Below, piece after piece: positions 1 through 4,240 of a stretch of DNA of 6,933 nucleotides. Each line of letters begins with the position of its first letter. Positions within the stretch are counted from its first letter, which is position 1. A program made the translations under genes and the position numbers. The DNA comes from Pseudomonadota bacterium (GTDB lineage Bacteria > Pseudomonadota > Alphaproteobacteria > Sphingomonadales > Sphingomonadaceae). The notes under the pieces were generated by a model. That model ran no database searches. It was not told where the DNA came from and worked only from the letters and a program-made list of their open reading frames with translations. The stretch spans positions 1-6,933 of the forward strand of contig JAFAEZ010000207.1 of NCBI GenBank assembly GCA_023423775.1, read 5' to 3'.

Positions 1-35
1 CGCGGCGCTGGTGGAACCAGCGGCTCGCCGGCTGA
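1..35 (-). terminator. Hairpin downstream of the M24 peptidase, possible transcription end
   Basis: Bases 6-12 (CGCTGGT) pair perfectly with bases 16-22 (ACCAGCG) around a 3-base loop, giving a 7-bp GC-rich stem beginning 14 bases past the peptidase stop codon. Read on the minus strand, no run of T follows before the window edge, so this is not a canonical intrinsic terminator. It could be a Rho-assisted end, an RNA 3'-end stabiliser, or chance in GC-rich DNA. The transcript beyond base 1 cannot be seen. Confidence 0.3.
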
Positions 36-42
36 TCAGCCG
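29..42. repeat. 14-bp perfect palindrome over the M24 stop codon
   Basis: CGGCTGATCAGCCG reads identically on both strands and contains the TGA stop of the leftward peptidase gene (36-38). As RNA it could form a 5-bp stem with a GATC loop, next to the hairpin at 6-22. Because it overlaps the end of the coding sequence, it is more likely part of an RNA 3'-end structure than a protein operator, but neither role is shown. Confidence 0.4.
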
Positions 43-1298
43 AACGGCTGGTCGATGGAGGTCGGCGGCGTCGAAAACCAGCGGGGTCCTTCGGCGGTCA
101 TGTGGAAGCAATCCTCCAGCCGCACGCCGAACTTGCCGGGCAGATAGAGGCCGGGCTCGTTGGAGAAGCACATGCCCGGGGCGAGCTTCGTCTTCTCGCC
201 ATGGACCAGATTGACCGGCTCATGGCCCTCAAGTCCGATCCCGTGCCCGGTGCGGTGGGACAGGCCGGGCAGCTTGTAGCGCGGCCCGTAGCCGAGGCTC
301 TCGTACCAGCCGCGCACGGCGTCATCGACGCTGCCGGCCGGTACGCCGACCTTAGCCGCTTCGTAGGCCAGCGCCTGGCCGCGCCGCACCTGATCCCACA
401 CCTTGCGCTGCTCGGCGCTCGCTTCGCCGAACACGAAGGTGCGCGAGACGTCCGACTGATAGCCTTCGACGTGGCAGCCGCAGTCCATCAGCACGATCTC
501 GCCGTCGCGCACCTGCTGCGGCTTGCCCGAGCCGTGCGGATAGGCGGCCGCCTCGCCGAGCAGCACGAGCGAGAATTCCGGCGTTCCGCCCAGCGCGCTG
601 GTCGTTTCGTCCATCATCCGGCCGATGTCGCGCGGCGTCATGCCCCGCTCGATGCGGGGATGGACGTTGCGGTAGGCGGCCATGGTGATGTCGGTCGCCT
701 TCTGCATCAGCGCGATCTCGGCGGGCGACTTCACCATGCGGCAGGCGCGCACCACCGCCGCCCCGGACTGGATCTCGGCCTGGGGAAGCGCATGGGCGAG
801 CCCGTCGACGGCAAAGAAGCGCACCGTCTCTTCCACGCCGATCGTGCCCTGTCCCAGCTTGCGGTCGCGCAGCCAGCCGGCGACGAGCGCGATCGGATCT
901 TCGTCTTCCTGCCAGACCCGGACCTCGCCGGGCACGGCCAGGCTTTCGCGGATTGAGGGCTCCTCGAAGCCAGGCGTGACGATCCCGATCTCGCCCTGCA
1001 CGGGCAGGATGGCGGCGGTCAAACGCTCGCTTCGCCACCACTGGATGCCAGTGAAGTAGACCAGCGACGCGCCTGGCTCGATCAGCAAGGCGGAAAGACC
1101 CTGCTCGCGCATCAGCCGCTGCGCCTTGGCGATCCGTGCCTGACGCTCGGCCACTCCGATCGGAACGACATCGTTGGTCATCTTCGCCAATCCTGTCTTG
1201 GCCTCGGCGTGGAGCAGGCTGGTGGGAGCGATGGCGGCGAGCGCGCCGGCGCCGGCGGTCATGCCGATGAAATGGCGGCGGTTCGAAAGAAGCGTCAT
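36..1298 (-). CDS. Tat-exported M24 family metallopeptidase (Xaa-Pro aminopeptidase/prolidase type)
   Basis: Predicted 420-aa dinuclear-metal peptidase of the pita-bread fold, probably cleaving Xaa-Pro bonds in the periplasm or cell envelope. All five family metal ligands are visible: D272 (LMDCG), D283 (YQSDVSRTF), H352 (TGHGIG), E381 (SNEPG) and E395 (VRLEDC); H255 in PHGSG fits the usual substrate-site histidine. Residues about 50-180 form the creatinase/prolidase N-terminal domain and about 190-405 the catalytic domain. The N-terminus carries a twin-arginine signal (R7-R8-H-F-I), a hydrophobic stretch at 11-29 and a likely AEA cleavage site at 31-33. I chose the ATG at 1296-1298 because it precedes the twin arginines; an upstream TTG at 1364 would bury the signal, and the next ATG would remove it. 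The exact substrate is unknown; related family members are annotated as aminopeptidase P, prolidase or creatinase-like. Confidence 0.92.
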   Translation of the reverse strand: MTLLSNRRHFIGMTAGAGALAAIAPTSLLHAEAKTGLAKMTNDVVPIGVAERQARIAKAQRLMREQGLSALLIEPGASLVYFTGIQWWRSERLTAAILPVQGEIGIVTPGFEEPSIRESLAVPGEVRVWQEDEDPIALVAGWLRDRKLGQGTIGVEETVRFFAVDGLAHALPQAEIQSGAAVVRACRMVKSPAEIALMQKATDITMAAYRNVHPRIERGMTPRDIGRMMDETTSALGGTPEFSLVLLGEAAAYPHGSGKPQQVRDGEIVLMDCGCHVEGYQSDVSRTFVFGEASAEQRKVWDQVRRGQALAYEAAKVGVPAGSVDDAVRGWYESLGYGPRYKLPGLSHRTGHGIGLEGHEPVNLVHGEKTKLAPGMCFSNEPGLYLPGKFGVRLEDCFHMTAEGPRWFSTPPTSIDQPFG

Positions 1299-1416
1299 GC
1301 TCCTACTGTTTCCGCCGCCGGCCGCTTTGGCAAGGCTTCCCGCGCCCGGGCGAATTCGGCCCAACCCCCGTAGTCACGCGGTATCGCGAATAGTCCGGCC
1401 CTGCTTAACTCAATCG
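1299..1416. promoter_or_regulatory. Divergent intergenic region between M24 peptidase and PAS kinase
   Basis: These 118 bp must hold the 5' signals of both divergent genes. I see no convincing -35/-10 pair in either direction. On the plus strand TTAACT (1405-1410) would place a transcription start at or next to the kinase ATG at 1417, which would fit a leaderless message, but no good -35 lies at the right distance. Short palindromes (CGCCCGGGCG at 1343-1352, CGAATTCG at 1351-1358) are present and are expected often in such GC-rich DNA. Confidence 0.35.
1300..1304 (-). promoter_or_regulatory. Closely spaced AGGAG upstream of the M24 start
   Basis: On the minus strand AGGAG lies only 1 base before the chosen ATG, much closer than the usual 5-9 bases. 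A weaker GGAAA at 1309-1313 has a 10-base spacing and may be the working site. The start is therefore supported mainly by the Tat signal, not by the ribosome binding site. Confidence 0.3.
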
Positions 1417-2520
1417 ATGACCTCAGCCGACCCGGATCAGCTTCTCTCCGCCGTGCTCGACACCGCGCTCGATGCGGTCGTCGTCATGCGCCAGGACGGC
1501 ACTGTGGCCGGCTGGAACAAGCTCGCCGAGCGCACCTTCGGCTGGACCGCGGCGGAGGCGCTGGGCCGGCCGATGAGCGAGCTCATCATGCCAGTCGCCG
1601 CGCGGCGGCGCCACGAGCTCGGCCTCGAGCGCTTCCTGAACCGCGGGGAAGTATCGGTTCTCGGCCGCCGGATCGAGCTTACGGCGCTGCGCAAGAGCGG
1701 CGAGGAATTTCCGATCGAATTGTCGGTGATGCTCACCAACCGCTTTCACGAAAAGCTGTTTCTGGGCTTCGTCCGCGACATCACCGCGCGCAAGGAGGCC
1801 GAGGCCGAGATCGCGCGGCTGCAGTCGGAGCTGATCCACGTCTCCCGCGTCAGCGCGATGGGCACGATGGCCGCGACGCTGGCGCATGAGCTCAACCAGC
1901 CGCTTACCGCGATCAGCAATTACCTTTCGGCGTGCGGCACTGCATTGCGCAAGGGCCCGCTCGACGCCGAGACGTTCGGCCCGGTCCTGGATGGTGCGCG
2001 GCAGAATGCGATGCGCGCGGGCGAGATCATTCGCCGTTTGCGCACGATGACGGTCCGGGGCGAGACGCAGCGAACGATCGTCGACACGGCCGAGGTCATC
2101 GACGAAGCGGCGTCGCTCGCGCTCGTCGGGGCCGCGGACCGCGACGTGGAGGCCGTCATCCAGCATGCGCCGCAGCTGTGCGTCAGTGCAGACCGCATCC
2201 AGATCGAGCAGGTCATCCTGAACCTGATCCGCAACGGCATCGAGGCGATGGACGGCCGGACGCGCAAGGAACTGCGCATCTCGGGCTTCCGGCACGACGG
2301 GCATATCCGGGTCGTGGTCAGCGACACCGGCCCCGGTCTCAGCGCGGACGCGCGGGAGGCTTTGTTCGAGCCGTTCCGGTCGACCAAGGAGAACGGCATG
2401 GGCGTCGGCCTGTCGATCTGCCGCACCATCGTCGAAAGCCATGGCGGCCGCATCTGGGCCGAGGACAATGAAGGCGGCGGCACGCGCTTCGTCGTCGAGC
2501 TTCCGGCAGTGCCGCTCTAG
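1417..2520 (+). CDS. PAS-domain sensor histidine kinase, FixL-like architecture, orphan
   Basis: Predicted 367-aa soluble sensor kinase with no transmembrane segment. A PAS domain covers residues about 8-125 and ends in the typical FVRDITARKEAE linker. The dimerisation/phosphoacceptor helix has H157 in LAHELNQPLTAISNY, closely like FixL-type kinases. The ATPase domain shows an N box (N269, N273 in NLIRNGIEAM), G1 (D303-T-G-P-G), an F box (FEPFRSTK, 317-324) and G2 (GMGVGLSI, 327-334), so an active kinase is expected. H66 aligns with the heme-ligating His of FixL, but the distal Arg region differs, so heme sensing is doubtful. No response regulator adjoins it. The ATG at 1417 is the only sensible start: the longer reading from 1174 would overlap the opposing peptidase gene. 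No clear Shine-Dalgarno precedes it, so the message may be leaderless. The stop overlaps the convergent DUF1622 gene. Confidence 0.92.
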   Translation: MTSADPDQLLSAVLDTALDAVVVMRQDGTVAGWNKLAERTFGWTAAEALGRPMSELIMPVAARRRHELGLERFLNRGEVSVLGRRIELTALRKSGEEFPIELSVMLTNRFHEKLFLGFVRDITARKEAEAEIARLQSELIHVSRVSAMGTMAATLAHELNQPLTAISNYLSACGTALRKGPLDAETFGPVLDGARQNAMRAGEIIRRLRTMTVRGETQRTIVDTAEVIDEAASLALVGAADRDVEAVIQHAPQLCVSADRIQIEQVILNLIRNGIEAMDGRTRKELRISGFRHDGHIRVVVSDTGPGLSADAREALFEPFRSTKENGMGVGLSICRTIVESHGGRIWAEDNEGGGTRFVVELPAVPL

Positions 2521-2891
2521 GCGTCGCTCCGGTGCCCTTCGGCCGCGGCGCGCTGCCACGGCCAGCGTCCCTCTATCTCCGCCTCCAGGCTGAAGCTGAG
2601 GAAGGTGCGGATCAGGACAATGCCGGCAAGCACCGCGAGACTGTCGAGGGATGGTTCGATCGCCACCGTGTTGATGATGTCCGCTGCGACGAGAAACTCG
2701 AGCCCCAGCAGGATGGAGCGGCCGAGGTCCGAGCGGAAGGCGCCGAACGCTGCGTCCTTGCCGGCGCGGCGCGCCAGATCGCGCAGGAACAGGAGCAACG
2801 AGGTCGCCGCGCCGACGACGATGATCGCGATCCCGACCACCTCGACCGCCCGGGTGATCCAGCGAATTCCGTCCAGCAACGTGGCTTCCAT
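2517..2891 (-). CDS. DUF1622 family inner-membrane protein
   Basis: Predicted 124-aa integral membrane protein of unknown function. Three hydrophobic segments lie at about residues 15-36, 57-77 and 82-103. The family signatures LGRSILLGLEFLVAADII (56-73) and IRTFLSFSLEAEIEGRWPW (94-112) are intact, and the length is typical for DUF1622. An arginine-rich loop (37-58) between the first two segments is probably cytoplasmic. The ATG at 2889-2891 is supported by GGGAG about 7 bases upstream on the minus strand. It is convergent with the histidine kinase, sharing CTAG at the two stops, and divergent from the secreted protein gene at 3005. The family assignment is secure by pattern; no biochemical role is established to my knowledge. 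Confidence 0.9.
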   Translation of the reverse strand: MEATLLDGIRWITRAVEVVGIAIIVVGAATSLLLFLRDLARRAGKDAAFGAFRSDLGRSILLGLEFLVAADIINTVAIEPSLDSLAVLAGIVLIRTFLSFSLEAEIEGRWPWQRAAAEGHRSDA

Positions 2892-3004
2892 CCCGCAGCT
2901 CCCAGGTGGTGCGGACGGAGAACGAGGCGGGGCGGGGATTGTTTCGCTGCCGAACGAGCCTGCTTGATCATCGTCGGCCGGCCCGCTTGCGTGTAGAAGG
3001 GCGC
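2892..3004. promoter_or_regulatory. Divergent intergenic region between DUF1622 gene and secreted-protein gene
   Basis: These 113 bp separate two divergently transcribed genes and should carry both promoters. I do not see a pair of hexamers I would defend on either strand; TTGTTT at 2939-2944 is a possible plus-strand -35 without a good partner. A Shine-Dalgarno for DUF1622 (GGGAG, minus strand) and GAAGG before the ATG at 3005 are visible. An in-frame GTG at 2906 exists but would put a charged 33-residue extension before the signal peptide. Confidence 0.3.
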
Positions 3005-3475
3005 ATGTTCGCTGCTTTCGCCCTGCTGCTCGCCGCCGCGCCGGTCGCGTCGGGCTATGTGCTGGTCGCTTTCGCCGGTGACGCGCAGGTCGGGTTCGTC
3101 GCGCCCGCCAGCATCCGCGAGGAGGGCGGCCTGCGGCGGTTCGAGACGCTGTGGATCTACACGCCGGCGCAGCCGCTGGGCGCGGGGGTCGTCCGCCGCG
3201 CGGTGCGCACCAACCGCGCGGATTGCGCGCGCGGCACGGTCGGCGAGGAGCAGGCGCTTTTCTACGGCGCGAGCGGCGATCTGCTCTTCGCCGAGTCGCC
3301 GCACGCCGCCGTTATGCGCCCGGTTCTGCCGCGGTCGGCCGGCGAGGATGTGCTGCGCTTCGTCTGTGCGGGCGCGGAGCCCTATCCCGACATCAAGCTC
3401 AGCCCCGATGTCGCCGCCGCGGCCGCGCTCGCCGACGAGATCGCGTCCTTCTACCGCGCCAACCCCACCCGCTGA
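3005..3475 (+). CDS. Small secreted protein, surface-adhesin E-like
   Basis: Predicted 156-aa exported protein. The N-terminus is a hydrophobic signal peptide (residues 1-17, MFAAFALLLAAAPVASG) with likely cleavage around residue 16-18. The mature part follows the pattern I associate with the surface-adhesin E family (PF16747): an early FVAPASI strand (31-37), a WIYTPA strand (50-55), a central NRADC (C74), a YGASG turn (87-91), then VLPRSAGEDVLRFVC ending at C121. C74 and C121 are the only cysteines and could form a disulfide in the periplasm. The family link is pattern recognition, not an alignment. The ATG at 3005 has GAAGG about 4 bases upstream. It ends 7 bp from the convergent thioesterase stop. 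Role unknown; small envelope or surface protein is the safest description. Confidence 0.75.
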   Translation: MFAAFALLLAAAPVASGYVLVAFAGDAQVGFVAPASIREEGGLRRFETLWIYTPAQPLGAGVVRRAVRTNRADCARGTVGEEQALFYGASGDLLFAESPHAAVMRPVLPRSAGEDVLRFVCAGAEPYPDIKLSPDVAAAAALADEIASFYRANPTR

Positions 3476-3482
3476 CGCTCGG

Positions 3483-3896
3483 CTAGGCCTCGCGGCCTCC
3501 GCCAGGAAGGAAGCGCTGGATGACGTCGCGGGCCAGCCGCGACGGCCGCAGCGTCCCTGCATCGACGCAGCACCAGCTCGAGCGGACCTCGGCCAGCACC
3601 TCTTCGCCGCGCTGGATCAGCGTCCGGTAGATCGCCCGCGCGCCCTGGACGCTTTCGAGCACCACCGTCGCCACCACCTCGTCCTGCAGGAAAGCCGGCT
3701 TGCGATAGGTGATCTCGTGCTTGAGCGCGACCCAGAGCTTGCTGGCGACCGCGTCCGACGGCGCCAGATTGCGCCAGTGGCTGATCACCGCCTCCTGCAC
3801 CCATTTGAGATAGATGGCGTTGTTGACGTGGCCCATGAAGTCGATGTCTTCGGCCTTGATCCCGATCGGGAAACGGTAGCGCGCGCTCAATGCCAT
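3483..3896 (-). CDS. Hotdog-fold acyl-CoA thioesterase (4HBT/YbgC-like)
   Basis: Predicted 137-aa cytoplasmic enzyme hydrolysing acyl-CoA thioesters. The signature EDIDFMGHVNNAIYLKWVQEA (16-36) matches the 4-hydroxybenzoyl-CoA thioesterase-like family; D19 is in the catalytic Asp position and G22-H23-V24-N25-N26 is the typical conserved turn before the long central helix. A second conserved block, ITYRKPAFLQDEV (62-74), and the alternating strands at about 75-111 complete a single hotdog domain of normal length. Family members work as dimers or tetramers. The substrate cannot be deduced: there is no tol-pal cluster (as for ybgC) or aromatic-degradation genes beside it. The ATG at 3894-3896 has only a weak AGG about 4 bases before it. 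The 33-aa gene lies 61 bp upstream on the same strand and might be cotranscribed. Confidence 0.9.
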   Translation of the reverse strand: MALSARYRFPIGIKAEDIDFMGHVNNAIYLKWVQEAVISHWRNLAPSDAVASKLWVALKHEITYRKPAFLQDEVVATVVLESVQGARAIYRTLIQRGEEVLAEVRSSWCCVDAGTLRPSRLARDVIQRFLPGGGREA

Positions 3897-3901
3897 GGGC
3901 C

Positions 3902-3913
3902 TACACTAATGTA
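3902..3913. promoter_or_regulatory. TACA-N4-TGTA inverted repeat 5 bases before the thioesterase ATG
   Basis: TACACTAATGTA is an inverted repeat with 4-bp arms and a 4-base centre, in one of the few AT-rich patches of the window and directly before the thioesterase start. Its position would suit a repressor operator or a message-leader element. The arms are short, no regulator gene lies nearby, and no promoter with good spacing overlaps it, so this is only a candidate. Confidence 0.25.
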
Positions 3914-3957
3914 AGCAGGCGGATTCCGAAAGCGGGGCAGCGCCTTTATTTCGGCGG

Positions 3958-4059
3958 TCAGAACAACCCCGGGAGCGAGGTCGAGGCGAGGCCGAGCAGC
4001 ACCGACACGAATGCGCCGGCAAACCAGGTGGAAACGATGCGAATGCGTTCTGCGGCCAT
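3958..4059 (-). CDS. 33-aa single-span membrane miniprotein, unrecognised
   Basis: A short open frame encodes MAAERIRIVSTWFAGAFV followed by SVLLGLASTSLPGLF and a TGA stop. Residues 1-7 carry two arginines; residues about 8-25 are hydrophobic and long enough to cross the membrane once, predicting a cytoplasmic N-terminus by the positive-inside rule; the tail LASTSLPGLF is short. Support for translation is the minus-strand AAGGA, within GGAAGGA, placed 6 bases before the ATG, the best ribosome binding site in the window. The frame fills an otherwise empty 328-bp gap and reads towards the thioesterase, 61 bp downstream. I do not recognise the family. Possible roles for such proteins include modulating a membrane complex or a toxin-like action, but nothing here selects one; no antitoxin candidate is visible. 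Confidence 0.6.
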   Translation of the reverse strand: MAAERIRIVSTWFAGAFVSVLLGLASTSLPGLF

Positions 4060-4065
4060 CGGTGG

Positions 4066-4072
4066 TCCTTCC
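4066..4072 (-). promoter_or_regulatory. Strong Shine-Dalgarno for the 33-aa gene
   Basis: On the minus strand GGAAGGA ends 6 bases before the ATG at 4057-4059, close to ideal complementarity and spacing. It is the main reason for accepting the short frame as a gene. A similar AGGACCRCCG decamer recurs 24 bp further upstream (4084-4093) with one mismatch and no start codon after it. Confidence 0.55.
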
Positions 4073-4129
4073 GAATCGTGCAGCGGCGGTCCTAACGGAT
4101 CGCGCCGGTCCGCGAATTAAGGAAGGTTA

Positions 4130-4240
4130 ATGGCGGTGAAATTTCGACGGGTCGCTGGCACCGTGGCCTTGGCGGGCGGGCGATACCTCCCCTATAGCTT
4201 TGGTAATGCCGGACGCCCCGCATCTTGCCTAATCGCCTGA
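4130..4240 (+). other. Possible 36-codon leader ORF overlapping the addA start
   Basis: An ATG at 4130 preceded by GGAAGG (4121-4126, 3-base spacing) opens a frame of 36 codons, beginning MAVKFRRVAGTVALAGGRYL, that stops at TGA 4238-4240, after the addA TTG at 4225 and in another frame. If transcribed from further upstream it could couple translation to addA. However, it spans the candidate addA promoter, has no recognisable domain and could easily be chance. Confidence 0.2.
4169..4198 (+). promoter_or_regulatory. Candidate sigma-70 promoter of addA
   Basis: TTGGCG (4169-4174) and TATAGC (4193-4198) are separated by 18 bases, or 17 if CTATAG (4192-4197) is used as the -10. This would start transcription around 4204-4206, about 20 bases before the TTG chosen for addA and essentially on an ATG at 4206. 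Hexamers match the consensus only partly; the call rests on spacing and position. Confidence 0.35.

Larger units (their letters stand above)
4060..4224. promoter_or_regulatory. Divergent intergenic region between the 33-aa gene and addA
   Basis: These 165 bp carry the starts of a leftward small gene and rightward addA. The plus strand has a candidate promoter close to addA (4169-4198) and a short open frame at 4130-4240. TTAA at 4117-4120 and 4127-4130 are separated by 6 bases, one short of the 7 expected in a CtrA full site. A GAATC (GANTC, the CcrM methylation motif of alphaproteobacteria) lies at 4073-4077. I cannot place a confident promoter for the leftward gene. Confidence 0.4.

Noticed and set aside
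102..956. 284-codon plus-strand frame
   Set aside because: Antisense shadow of the M24 peptidase, which shows all five metal ligands; the shadow is rich in His/Ala/Arg with no motif.
1343..1358. CGCCCGGGCG and CGAATTCG palindromes in the peptidase/kinase gap
   Set aside because: Short GC-type palindromes are frequent by chance at this base composition and do not overlap a recognisable promoter.
1174..1416. N-terminal extension of the PAS kinase from an upstream start
   Set aside because: It would overlap the opposing peptidase gene and its Tat signal region, and adds about 80 residues of no recognisable domain before the PAS fold.
1423..2559. 378-codon minus-strand frame
   Set aside because: Antisense to the histidine kinase with all its boxes intact; Arg/Asp-rich composition typical of a shadow.
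3057..3914. 285-codon plus-strand frame across the secreted-protein and thioesterase genes
   Set aside because: It overlaps two well-supported genes on opposite strands in other frames, and its sequence is Arg/Ser/Pro-rich without domain features.
4060..4093. Imperfect direct repeat AGGACCRCCG (minus strand, 4060-4069 and 4084-4093)
   Set aside because: Only two 10-base copies with one mismatch; one is simply the ribosome binding site and spacer of the small gene, so it is probably coincidence.
4117..4130. CtrA-like TTAA...TTAA pair upstream of addA
   Set aside because: The spacer is 6 bases, not the 7 of the consensus, and the second half lacks a following C on this strand; not called as a site.
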